Positions 8,268-15,544 of a stretch of DNA of 64,000 nucleotides are shown piece by piece. Origin of the DNA: Planctomycetota bacterium (GTDB lineage: Bacteria; Planctomycetota; OFTM77); the NCBI GenBank assembly GCA_029260795.1, contig JAJDCO010000133.1:1-64000 (forward strand), read 5' to 3'. Positions within the stretch are counted from its first letter, which is position 1. Each line of letters begins with the position of its first letter. The notes beneath the pieces were generated by a model. The model was not told where the DNA came from. It ran no database searches and worked only from the letters and a program-made list of their open reading frames with translations. The translations under genes and the position numbers were made by a program.

Positions 8268-9383
8268 ATGAAACGCCCCTCACCCTTCCTTCTCGAGCGA
8301 TACTTCGACGCCCGGGAGTTCGCGACACCTTGGCTACTGTGCGCGTCCGATTGCGAGACTCGCTCCGTGGGTGAGCTCCTCTCCCTCGAGCCGGGCGCAT
8401 TGGAGCGATTGCTCGCCTTGGATCTCGGGTACGGAACCTCGCGAGGCCCCGAGGAGCTGCGTGCCTTGATCGGCGGCTTTCAGAGTGGCCTGTCCGCTGA
8501 CGACGTGGTCGTCCACTCGGGTGGCGAAGAGGTCATCCTCACCTTCTGCTTGGCCGAGCTCGAAGCGGGCGACCACGTGATCGTGCACTCGCCCTGCTAC
8601 CAATCACTGCTCGAGCTGCCGCGCTCGATCGGTTGTCGCGTCAGCACGTGGTCGGCCGATCTCTCGCGGGGGGGCGCACTCGATCTCGACCGGCTGGCAG
8701 ACCTGCTCTCTCGCGAGAAGACGCGGGCGGTCTTCGTCAACTTCCCTCACAACCCGACCGGCTTCTTGCCTTCGATCACCGAGTGGCAGCAGCTCGTGAA
8801 GCTCGTCGGCGAGAGCGGCGCCCGCCTTTTCTCGGATGAGGCTTATCGAGGCTCCGCACGCCACGATCAGGCCGAGCTGCCCTCCGCTCCGACTCTCGAC
8901 GAGCGCGCCTGCTCTCTGGGACTCGTCTCGAAAGCTCTCGGACTCCCGGGCCTGCGGCTCGGCTGGGCGGTCTCCCGGGACGAGGACCTACTGGCTCGAA
9001 TGACGGCCATGAAGGACTACTCGACGATTTGCTCGAGCCGCATCAGCGAAGAGCTAGCATGCACAGCCCTTCGAAACGCAGCGCAGATCCTCGGCGAAAC
9101 GCGGGAACGATTGGCCACCAATCGGCAGGCTGCCGCTCGATTCTTCGAGGCGCACTCCGAGTCCTTCGAGTACCAGGAGCCGATCGCCGGGCCGATCTGC
9201 TTTCCGCGGCTGCGCCATGGGACCGCAAGCGATTTCGCCGATCGCGTGCTCGCCGAGTGCGGCGTGATCCTGCTACCGGGTGACGTCTTCGAGGGCGGTG
9301 CCGGGCACTTGCGCTTTGGGCTCGGCAGGAAGAACGCCCCCGAATGCTTCGATCGTCTCGCGTCCTGCCTCTCCCGCAACTGA
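8268..9383 (+). CDS. PLP-dependent class I/II aminotransferase-like enzyme
   Basis: This 371-residue fold-type I PLP enzyme shows the NPTG substrate loop in NFPHNPTGF. SDEAYRG holds the pyridine-binding aspartate and stacking tyrosine. LVSKALGLPGLRLGW contains the Schiff-base lysine. A C-terminal RFGLGRKN region carries the carboxylate-binding arginine. It probably moves an amino group between an amino acid and a 2-oxo acid, or acts as a related lyase. The ATG at 8268 has GGAG six bases upstream and is preferred over a GTG 36 bases earlier. A strong stem-loop follows the stop. Confidence 0.85.
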   Translation: MKRPSPFLLERYFDAREFATPWLLCASDCETRSVGELLSLEPGALERLLALDLGYGTSRGPEELRALIGGFQSGLSADDVVVHSGGEEVILTFCLAELEAGDHVIVHSPCYQSLLELPRSIGCRVSTWSADLSRGGALDLDRLADLLSREKTRAVFVNFPHNPTGFLPSITEWQQLVKLVGESGARLFSDEAYRGSARHDQAELPSAPTLDERACSLGLVSKALGLPGLRLGWAVSRDEDLLARMTAMKDYSTICSSRISEELACTALRNAAQILGETRERLATNRQAAARFFEAHSESFEYQEPIAGPICFPRLRHGTASDFADRVLAECGVILLPGDVFEGGAGHLRFGLGRKNAPECFDRLASCLSRN

Positions 9384-9416
9384 GCGGGCGCGAGCTCGTC
9401 GCCTCGGTGGGCTCGA

Positions 9417-9445
9417 CGCCCTGCCCATCGAAGGCGGGCAGGGCG
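9417..9445. terminator. Bidirectional stem-loop terminator
   Basis: A perfect 10-bp stem, CGCCCTGCCC paired with GGGCAGGGCG around a nine-base loop, lies between the convergent aminotransferase and M56 genes. There is no clear T run, so termination efficiency is uncertain. Confidence 0.6.
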
Positions 9446-9453
9446 AGGCCGCG

Positions 9454-11406
9454 TCACTTCTTCTTGAACGGCGAGACTCCGACATCGACCGGCAGGTAGC
9501 ACGAGAACTTCGAAGCTTGTCCGTTCTCGCCCAGCGCCGCGATGGTGAGACGAGGGTTCTTGAGCTGGGCGCTGGCCAGAGTCAGGAGGTGAACGATCGA
9601 GGGCCACGGCAAGTCGCCGTCGGCGAGGATCACGATCTCCCGCGACGAAACGAGGTTCTGGGTCGTGAGAGGCGCCAGTGGCTTGAGCTGCTTCGACCAG
9701 GTCGGATTCTTCGGCTCGATGCTCAGGAAGGTCACGTGCTCGATGCCCGATCGATGCGCTCGCGAGAGGAGAGCCACGACGTGCTGATGCAGGACGCCTT
9801 CCTCGGCCCGCACCTGCAGCCGCTCGGCGCCCTTCCAGGAGCTCGGGAGATCCATCAACGTGCCCGGATCACCACCGTTCACGGCATAGAAGGCCTGACC
9901 CGCGCTCACCGTGATCGAGACGATGCGCTGACCGAAGTCGTCTACGAGCTCGAGCTCCTCGATCGGCTCTTCTTCGATCTCCTCGATCTCGAACAACTCC
10001 TCGATCGGCTCTTCTTCGATCTCTTCGATCTCGAACACCTCCTCGATCGGCTCTTTCTCTTCGATCTCTTCGATCTCTTCGATCGGCTCCTCTTCGATCT
10101 CTTCGAACAGCGGGAGGACCTCGAACCCGGAACCGCTGCTGGCCACGCGCACGACCTTGGCCGAAGCCTCGGAGCCACGAGGAACGAGGATCACTCCGCC
10201 CACTCGACCGGCCGCGACGTCGCGGCCCGGCTGCTCGGTGCGAGGCAGCTCGATCCCGGCGGCCTGGCACTCCCGGCGGATCCACGACTGAAACTCCTTC
10301 GCCGAAAGCTCGTCCTGAGCCGCGTCGGCCGCCCCCTGACGCGCATCGCTCTCAGGAGCGACGATCATCAAGGCGAGCAGAGCAACGGTCGGGAGGAGAG
10401 CGAGCCAGGCGAGTCGCGATGGGCTTGAGGTGGCGAGATGAATGAGCCGTCGCTTGAGATCTCGCGCGCCTTCGGACAACGCGAGCGTCGGGCTGCCGAA
10501 GGGATGCGGCTTCGACATCAGAGATGCGACACGAACCAGCGTCTTGCGGTACTGCATGGTCTCGATTCCTCCATCACGAATGACACACTCGTCGACCGCG
10601 AGCTCACGCTCTCGGCTGATGTTTCGAAACGTCCACCACGCGATCGGGTGGAAGAAGTACAGGACGCGAATCAGGGTGGCGAAAGCGTGAACTTCGAGAT
10701 CGAACCGACGCACGTGGAGCAGCTCGTGCACCAGCACCGACTCGAGCTCGTCGTGATCGAGGTCTGCTTCCAAGGAAGCCGGGAGGATCATGAGAGGTCG
10801 GATCAGGCCGAGCGTCGCCGGCGAGCCCGCTGCCTCGGTCACGCACACGACGACCCTTCGGTGCAGCCCGATGCGCCGGGCGAGTCGGAGCACGTGACCT
10901 TTCAGCTCGCGGCCGGCCGGGCGAGCGGCCCGGATCATCCGGCGCAGTCGAACCAGCTGGACGGCCAGCAGCGACGCCAAGGCGGCGACTCCGATCAGCC
11001 AGACGGCGAGGACCGCGTCGGCGACGGTCCAAGACGCGCCGGGCGTGCGAGTCCTCGGCAGCGATACTTGCCCCCTCGACGTGGTCTCGTCAGAGAGAGC
11101 GGGACCCCGCACGCCCGTCGCGACCAGGTCGCTTCTGGGTGCCTCGGACGGGATCTCCGGGCGCTCCCAGGGACCTCGAATCCAGGCGAGGCTCGCCGGA
11201 AGCTCTGCCGGTCGCATGGCACTCGGCCACCATTCCACCGGCGGCACGGCCAGGCGGATGAGGACGATCAGCCACAGTGCGTGCCGAACGCGGGCAGAGG
11301 ATCGTCGAGCCAGCCAAGCCAAAAGCGCCACGACGAGGAAGAGCAGGCTGCTCTGCCAAAGCACCGACGCCAAGGGGCCGAGCACGGGATGCGTGAGCCA
11401 GCTCAT
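9454..11406 (-). CDS. M56 (BlaR1-like) membrane peptidase with E-rich linker and ExbD-like C-terminus
   Basis: This 650-residue protein has several N-terminal membrane segments and a zinc-protease motif HELLH near residues 226-230, followed by FHPIAWW and ERELAVDECV. That is the BlaR1/MecR1 M56 core, which cleaves the cognate BlaI repressor when a signal is sensed. The penicillin-binding sensor of classical BlaR1 is absent. After a transmembrane helix near residue 350 comes a Glu/Ile-rich repeat (about 432-483). The final 160 residues have an ExbD/TolR-like look (VSITVSAGQAFYAV, EIVILADGDLPWPS). The ATG at 11406 lies 12 bases after the blaI stop, so the two form an operon. An in-frame extension upstream overlaps blaI and is not supported. 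The inducing signal is unknown. Confidence 0.82.
   Translation of the reverse strand: MSWLTHPVLGPLASVLWQSSLLFLVVALLAWLARRSSARVRHALWLIVLIRLAVPPVEWWPSAMRPAELPASLAWIRGPWERPEIPSEAPRSDLVATGVRGPALSDETTSRGQVSLPRTRTPGASWTVADAVLAVWLIGVAALASLLAVQLVRLRRMIRAARPAGRELKGHVLRLARRIGLHRRVVVCVTEAAGSPATLGLIRPLMILPASLEADLDHDELESVLVHELLHVRRFDLEVHAFATLIRVLYFFHPIAWWTFRNISRERELAVDECVIRDGGIETMQYRKTLVRVASLMSKPHPFGSPTLALSEGARDLKRRLIHLATSSPSRLAWLALLPTVALLALMIVAPESDARQGAADAAQDELSAKEFQSWIRRECQAAGIELPRTEQPGRDVAAGRVGGVILVPRGSEASAKVVRVASSGSGFEVLPLFEEIEEEPIEEIEEIEEKEPIEEVFEIEEIEEEPIEELFEIEEIEEEPIEELELVDDFGQRIVSITVSAGQAFYAVNGGDPGTLMDLPSSWKGAERLQVRAEEGVLHQHVVALLSRAHRSGIEHVTFLSIEPKNPTWSKQLKPLAPLTTQNLVSSREIVILADGDLPWPSIVHLLTLASAQLKNPRLTIAALGENGQASKFSCYLPVDVGVSPFKKK
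9957..10110. repeat. 42-bp tandem repeat inside the M56 gene
   Basis: GATCGGCTC recurs at 9961, 10003, 10045 and 10081, with spacings of 42, 42 and 36 bases. On the coding strand each full unit encodes 14 residues of a PIEEL/FEIEEIEE type. The result is an extended acidic linker between the protease and C-terminal domains. Such repeats can change copy number by slippage while staying in frame. Confidence 0.8.
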
Positions 11407-11417
11407 GACTCGATGTC

Positions 11418-11786
11418 CTAGTCTTCGACCAAGCGCTTGAGCTCGTCGATCTCTTCGGGCTCGAGGCCACGGGCCTTGGCGATGTAGCTCACCAGCGGCG
11501 CCAAGGACCCATCCAGGACGACGTCCAAGAAGCTCTCGACCGCTCTCGAGACCAGGTCCTTCTTCCTCTTGAGCGCCCGGTACTGGCGCACCGGGCCGAC
11601 CTTCTCCACCTTGAGGAGACCCTTCTTCTCCATCCGCCCCAGGAGCGTCTTCACCGTCGAGACGGCCCAGCCGGTGGCGGCCCCGACTTCCTCGTGGATC
11701 TCCCGAACGGTCGCCTTGCGTTGCCGCCAGACGGCCTTCATGAGCCGCCACTCGACGGGGCTCAGGGTCTGTTTCGTCTTCGCCAT
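11418..11786 (-). CDS. blaI: BlaI/MecI-family transcriptional repressor
   Basis: This 122-residue protein has a winged-helix region: LSPVEWRLMKAVW, a helix with TVREIHEEV, and the recognition segment GWAVSTVKTLLGRMEKKG. A C-terminal dimerisation region follows. This is the standard BlaI/MecI/CopY arrangement. It should repress itself and the downstream M56 gene, and be inactivated by the protease it is transcribed with. The ATG at 11786 has GGAGG five bases upstream and is preferred over the GTG at 11792. The region upstream carries a 20-bp-spaced operator array. No beta-lactamase gene is adjacent, although a beta-lactamase-fold hydrolase lies about 1.6 kb away. Confidence 0.92.
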   Translation of the reverse strand: MAKTKQTLSPVEWRLMKAVWRQRKATVREIHEEVGAATGWAVSTVKTLLGRMEKKGLLKVEKVGPVRQYRALKRKKDLVSRAVESFLDVVLDGSLAPLVSYIAKARGLEPEEIDELKRLVED

Positions 11787-11805
11787 CGTCACCTCCGCAC
11801 CATTC

Positions 11806-11850
11806 GTAGCCTGAGAGCTACTTCGGTAGCCGTGTCGCTACAACTGTAGC
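11806..11850. promoter_or_regulatory. BlaI-type operator array
   Basis: GTAGC occurs at 11806, 11826 and 11846, and its complement GCTAC at 11817 and 11837, so each orientation repeats every 20 bp. The last pair makes GCTACAACTGTAGC (11837-11850), a perfect 6+2+6 palindrome with the TACA-N2-TGTA core known from BlaI/MecI operators. It lies 20-64 bases upstream of the blaI start. Confidence 0.8.
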
Positions 11851-11938
11851 CGTGTGCGACGAAGAGGCAAGAGAAGAATCGCGTGGCGCACGACCAAAGG
11901 GGTCGGGCTGTCTCGGCGGATGCTGGGTCGCGAAACGA

Positions 11939-11965
11939 AACGAGGCGGCTTCACGCCGCCTCGTT
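11939..11965. terminator. Stem-loop terminator downstream of the esterase gene
   Basis: AACGAGGCGGC pairs with GCCGCCTCGTT around a five-base loop, giving an 11-bp perfect stem. It lies 27 bases beyond the esterase stop. Read on the minus strand it is followed by a T-rich stretch (TTTCGTTTCG), which fits an intrinsic terminator. Confidence 0.75.
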
Positions 11966-11991
11966 CTTCGATCTTCGCGAGAGTGATCTTC

Positions 11992-13059
11992 TCAGCGGCG
12001 CTGCCCGTGACCGCTCGCCGGTACGCCGTGCAGCTCGAGCATCGACTCTCCGAAGGCACGACCGATCTCGCTGAAGGTGATCGCGCTCCCGAGATAGTGG
12101 TAGCCGCGATCCGAGCCGACCTTCTTCCACTCCTCGACATGATCCTGCCAGTTGGCGATCAGGGCATCGGCGGCAGGATCCCAGAAGGCGTCGGTGGCGA
12201 CGACGCGCACGTTGCCTCCGAGCTCGGGCACCGATGCGACGCGAGCCTGGGCTTGCTGGATGATCGCCATGTTGCCTTCGGCCGGCTGGAAGCCGTTCTG
12301 CCCCATCTGACCGATCACGACCGGGAGCGTCGGAGCTCCCAGGTCGCGGCGAACGTCTTGGATCAGATGAGCCAGGTGCTGGCCGTAGCCGGAGACGAAG
12401 TCCGGGTCGAACATGTCGTTCCAACCTTGGAACCAGACGAAGCCGGCGATCTCGGGCTCCCATCCCTTCAACTCGGGGAAGCGCTTCGGGAGCTGGTCGA
12501 GGTTGCTTCGGACCTCCTCGAGCATGAGACGGTAGTAGTGGCCATAGCTCGACCGAATGTCGTCCATCGTCACCTCGGGGCGCTTGCGCTTGCGATTCTC
12601 CTCGTTGGTCTTCGCCAGGATCGCTTCCAGCTTCTCCTTGCTCGGCAGGCCAGAGCTGGGTGGCCGAAAGTCACGACCCAGACTCTTGCCACCCCAAGCC
12701 GCCTTGATGATGAGCACCGGCTCTTTGAAGTGATCGCCCACGACGTTTCCGAACTCGAGCTCCGGACCGATACAGTTCGGGGATCCGAATCCGACCGTCA
12801 GCTTTCCGCGTCGATTCAGGAAGCTGATGAAGACGTCCGACCGTTCGACCCACTCGCCTTTTCGATGAAGATGTGCGAATCGCTCGCGCGTCTCGGGCGC
12901 GCGGATCTGATGCTCGAGGAGCTCGAGCTTCGCCTTGCCCTCCATGTTCGATTGACCGGCGAGGACGAAGACCTTGAGCTTGCCTTTCTCCGAGCCCGAG
13001 GCTGCCGGCAGCAATGCCAAGAGACACGTGGTGAGCCAGATTCCCGTCAACGCGCGCAT
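11992..13059 (-). CDS. Secreted sialate O-acetylesterase-like carbohydrate esterase (SASA/SGNH)
   Basis: This 355-residue protein has a signal peptide (MRALTGIWLTTCLLALLPAASG). An SGNH-type hydrolase core opens with VFVLAGQSNMEGKA, which carries the nucleophile serine in the GQSNM block. IIKAAWGGKSL and GFVWFQGWND are further blocks typical of pfam03629 acetylesterases. The C-terminal region with DRGYHYLGSA should carry the catalytic histidine. It likely removes acetyl groups from polysaccharides or sialic acids outside the cytoplasm. The ATG at 13059 directly precedes the signal peptide and has GAGGAG upstream; the open frame runs further upstream without support. A terminator follows. Confidence 0.85.
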   Translation of the reverse strand: MRALTGIWLTTCLLALLPAASGSEKGKLKVFVLAGQSNMEGKAKLELLEHQIRAPETRERFAHLHRKGEWVERSDVFISFLNRRGKLTVGFGSPNCIGPELEFGNVVGDHFKEPVLIIKAAWGGKSLGRDFRPPSSGLPSKEKLEAILAKTNEENRKRKRPEVTMDDIRSSYGHYYRLMLEEVRSNLDQLPKRFPELKGWEPEIAGFVWFQGWNDMFDPDFVSGYGQHLAHLIQDVRRDLGAPTLPVVIGQMGQNGFQPAEGNMAIIQQAQARVASVPELGGNVRVVATDAFWDPAADALIANWQDHVEEWKKVGSDRGYHYLGSAITFSEIGRAFGESMLELHGVPASGHGQRR

Positions 13060-13408
13060 GTCGTCTCCTCGGGTCAGTGTCGGGCCTCGAGCCAGCGAAC
13101 CGGTGTCGCTCGAGAGTTTGCGGTCCCGACGACGCCCCACGCAAGCGAACTTCCTCTCGGGTGTGAGGCGGAGGAGACCGCGATGCCGTCGGCGTCGACG
13201 ATGCGGCCTTCAACTGGAAGCCGTGCTCAGGCAAGGTCTCTTCCTGGACGCACGACCGTCAATTCGTCAATCAGTGAGACCGTCTTGGACGACGTCCACC
13301 CGCGTCGATCAGCCGCGTCGGACCTCGGACTCCCAACAAGGACGCGCCGCTGGCGTACCACTCGTCGCGTCGACCTTTCCCTCCAGACCATCACTAGGAG
13401 CGAGACTC
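13060..13408. promoter_or_regulatory. Divergent intergenic region
   Basis: This 349-base gap lies between the divergent esterase and serine hydrolase genes. I find no clear palindrome, RNA gene or supported small ORF. Confidence 0.35.
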
Positions 13409-14569
13409 ATGCGCGCCCTTCTTTGGATGATCGTCGTCGGCCTCGTCAGCAGCGAGGTCCCGATCCATGCGCAAGCGTCGACTCAGACCGACGGCGAGCA
13501 GGTCGAGATCCGAGCGCAGTTCCAAGCGCGCCTCGACGAGCTCCGAGCCGAGTCGGGCTTCCCCGGCGCCAGCGTCGCGGGCGTCATGAGCGATGGCCGA
13601 ACGATCGCCGTCAGCTCGGGATTCTCCGACCTCGAAGCCGAGACGCCGCTCATCCCGAAGGACCGGTTGCTGTCGGGGAGCATCGGGAAGACCTATGTGA
13701 TCGCCGTCCTCTTGCAGCTCGTCGATGAAGGGAAGCTCGCCCTCGACGATCGACTGAAGAAGTACCTCGGCGAGGAGGCGTGGTTCGAGCGACTACCGAA
13801 TCACGGTGAGATCACGCTCCGACAGCTGCTCAACCACACCAGCGGCGTCTCCGAGCACGTCAACGAGCCGGCATTCTGGAAGGACGTCGTCGCCGCTCCG
13901 AGCCGGGTCTGGCTCCCAGCCGAGCTCGTTGCTTACGTGCTCGATCGCGACGCGTTGTTCGCGGCCGGCGAGGGTTGGTCGTATGCCGACACGAACTACA
14001 TCCTCGTCGGAATGGTCATCGAGCGCGTGACTCGAGACACGTTCTACGGGCAGCTCGAGAAGCGAGTCCTCGAGCCACTGGCCTTGAAGGACACCGTCCC
14101 GTCGAGCAGCCGGCGCATCCCCGGGCTCGTCAATGGCTACACGACGTTGGAGCCGTTCGGGCTTCCGAACGAGAAGACGATCGGGGAGGATGGGCTCTTC
14201 GCCATCAATCCGCAGCTCGAGTGGACGGGCGGTGGTATTGCCTCGACCACTCTCGACCTCGCCCGTTGGGGAAAGCTCCTCTACGAAGGGCGTGCGTTCC
14301 CGGAGAAGTACCTCGCCGAGATGATGCAAGGCGTGCCAGCCCGCACCGGGCGCGGCGACGAGTACGGCCTCGGCGTGCAGATGTGGACGACCCCGCAGGG
14401 ACGCGTTCACGGACACACCGGCTTCTTCCCCGGCTACCTGTCGGCGATGGCCTACTACCCGAAAGAGAAGGTGGTGCTGGCGATCCAGTTCAACTCGAAC
14501 GTGCCCGCTCACTTCCGAAAGCACCCGCGCGCCTACCTCGACGATTTCGCCGAGATCCTGTTCCGTTGA
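13409..14569 (+). CDS. Secreted serine hydrolase of the beta-lactamase (class C/PBP4*) fold
   Basis: This 386-residue protein has an N-terminal signal peptide (MRALLWMIVVGLVSS...HAQA) and the beta-lactamase-family core. SIGK (S91-K94) supplies the SxxK nucleophile pair, LRQLLNHTSGV is a family block, and HGHTGFFPGY is the KTG-equivalent HTG box. The second motif is usually YSN; here it reads YAD (from Y192), an unusual change at a catalytic position. Relatives include D-aminopeptidases, esterases and peptidoglycan hydrolases as well as class C beta-lactamases, so antibiotic hydrolysis should not be assumed. AGGAG lies eight bases before the ATG at 13409. Confidence 0.85.
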   Translation: MRALLWMIVVGLVSSEVPIHAQASTQTDGEQVEIRAQFQARLDELRAESGFPGASVAGVMSDGRTIAVSSGFSDLEAETPLIPKDRLLSGSIGKTYVIAVLLQLVDEGKLALDDRLKKYLGEEAWFERLPNHGEITLRQLLNHTSGVSEHVNEPAFWKDVVAAPSRVWLPAELVAYVLDRDALFAAGEGWSYADTNYILVGMVIERVTRDTFYGQLEKRVLEPLALKDTVPSSSRRIPGLVNGYTTLEPFGLPNEKTIGEDGLFAINPQLEWTGGGIASTTLDLARWGKLLYEGRAFPEKYLAEMMQGVPARTGRGDEYGLGVQMWTTPQGRVHGHTGFFPGYLSAMAYYPKEKVVLAIQFNSNVPAHFRKHPRAYLDDFAEILFR

Positions 14570-14874
14570 GCGAAAGGACGGCGCGAGGTCTCCGGTCGCA
14601 AGGAATGGTGCGACACCGTTGCCCACCACCTCTCACGAGGGCGACACAGCACCCATCACATCATGTGGCACGAGTCACTTGGCCGGTAGAGCGCTGACGC
14701 ACTTCATGGACCCTCGGGCAGCGATCGAGCTCGGCGACGCCTTTCGTTCGAGCACGCTCGTGGCTGGAAGGGCGCCAAGCCTCGCTTCCATCAACCGACG
14801 CTCGCCCCGTCACCCCCAAGACTCCCCCGCTTGCCGCCCACCCCAAAGCACGTTAGCCTGAGCCCCGACACGAA
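14570..14874. other. Intergenic region before the tRNA
   Basis: This 305-base gap lies between the serine hydrolase stop and tRNA-Val. No gene is supported. It must contain the tRNA promoter, but no near-consensus -35/-10 pair is evident. Confidence 0.35.
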
Positions 14875-14951
14875 GGGCGATTAGCTCAGTTGGCTAGAGC
14901 ACCTGCCTTACAAGCAGGGGGTCACTGGTTCGAGTCCAGTATCGCCCACCA
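14875..14951 (+). tRNA. tRNA-Val (anticodon UAC), CCA encoded
   Basis: The cloverleaf folds completely. The acceptor GGGCGAT pairs with ATCGCCC, the D-arm is GCTC/GAGC, and the anticodon stem CCTGC/GCAGG encloses loop CTTACAA (anticodon TAC). The T-arm is ACTGG/CCAGT with loop TTCGAGT, and ACCA ends the gene. Its 3' half from the anticodon loop onward is the integration site of the downstream element and is duplicated at 31306-31352. Confidence 0.97.
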
Positions 14952-14953
14952 TG
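14907..14953. repeat. attL core, 47-bp direct repeat (tRNA-Val 3' half)
   Basis: It is identical to 31306-31352. It starts at the first base of the anticodon loop (CTTAC...) and runs two bases past the CCA end (...CACCATG). The bases on either side differ between the copies (C versus A before, T versus A after), which defines the repeat limits. Confidence 0.92.
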
Positions 14954-14997
14954 TCTTGCAAGAACTTACGGCGAGCGTCTTCTCACGAAGTATCGCC

Positions 14998-15019
14998 GCT
15001 CCCCCCTCAGCTCCCCCCT
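14998..15019. repeat. 22-bp end repeat, left copy (candidate integrase arm site)
   Basis: The sequence is GCTCCCCCC-TCA-GCTCCCCCCT, itself nearly two copies of GCTCCCCCC. It recurs identically in the same orientation at 31153-31174. Both lie just inside the att cores, which fits arm-type integrase binding sites. Confidence 0.65.
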
Positions 15020-15102
15020 CGATTCGGGCGTCGCTCCCCGAGCAACCTTGACCGCGTCTCGATTACTGCGCGGTTCTGACCCTCCCTCCTTACCGTCAGC
15101 CC

Positions 15103-15208
15103 GTGAGGGTAAGTTCGAGCCTCCGATCCTCGATCGCTACCGCCCTTCCGATCAATGCTGACGGGCTTCCGAGTGAGGTCGCCGTCCCCTCCCGAAACTT
15201 ACCCTCAC
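15103..15208. promoter_or_regulatory. 13-bp inverted repeat upstream of the AlpA-like gene
   Basis: GTGAGGGTAAGTT (15103-15115) is the exact reverse complement of AACTTACCCTCAC (15196-15208), and both arms have CCTTACCGT next to them. The 80-base spacing is too long for a terminator. The structure lies 100-200 bases before the AlpA-like gene at the element's left end, so it may be an operator, an excisionase site or part of an origin. Confidence 0.5.
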
Positions 15209-15307
15209 CTTACCGTTCGCCCTTCGACTGCTCCCGACCGATTCTTCCCCGCAACAGGCGACGGAGCTCGTCCTCGCCGAACACAGCGAGTCAAGGGAGC
15301 AAGAACC

Positions 15308-15544
15308 ATGAAGAATCGAGAAGCCGCGGTCGACCACTGGGAGGGCATCCTCGAGACGGAAGGCGTGCCCACTCTCGCAACCAAGCGCCAGGTCGCCGAT
15401 GTCCTCGGCGTCACGACGCGGACGGTCGAACGGTGGCACGCCTGCGGCGCCCTCGACGCGATGAAGCTCATGGGAGCGGTCCGCATTCCTCGGCGCGCCG
15501 TCGCGCGGTTCCTAGCCGAGCGATACTCGGGTGCGTGTCGGTGA
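15308..15544 (+). CDS. AlpA/excisionase-type HTH DNA-binding protein
   Basis: This is a 78-residue protein whose centre is a MerR/HTH_17-type winged helix: LATKRQVADVLGVTTRTVER as the helix-turn-helix, then MGAVRIPRRAVARFLAE as the wing and final helix. Proteins of this size next to an attachment site are usually recombination directionality factors or AlpA-type activators. The ATG at 15308 has GGGAGC upstream and is preferred to the longer open frame. Its stop overlaps the GTG of the primase gene by four bases (GTGA), so translation is probably coupled. Confidence 0.82.
   Translation: MKNREAAVDHWEGILETEGVPTLATKRQVADVLGVTTRTVERWHACGALDAMKLMGAVRIPRRAVARFLAERYSGACR

Noticed and set aside
13409-14569. 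Naming the serine hydrolase a beta-lactamase because blaI is nearby
   Set aside because: It lies on the opposite strand beyond the esterase, has no BlaI-type operator, and its YAD motif and family breadth do not support beta-lactam hydrolysis.
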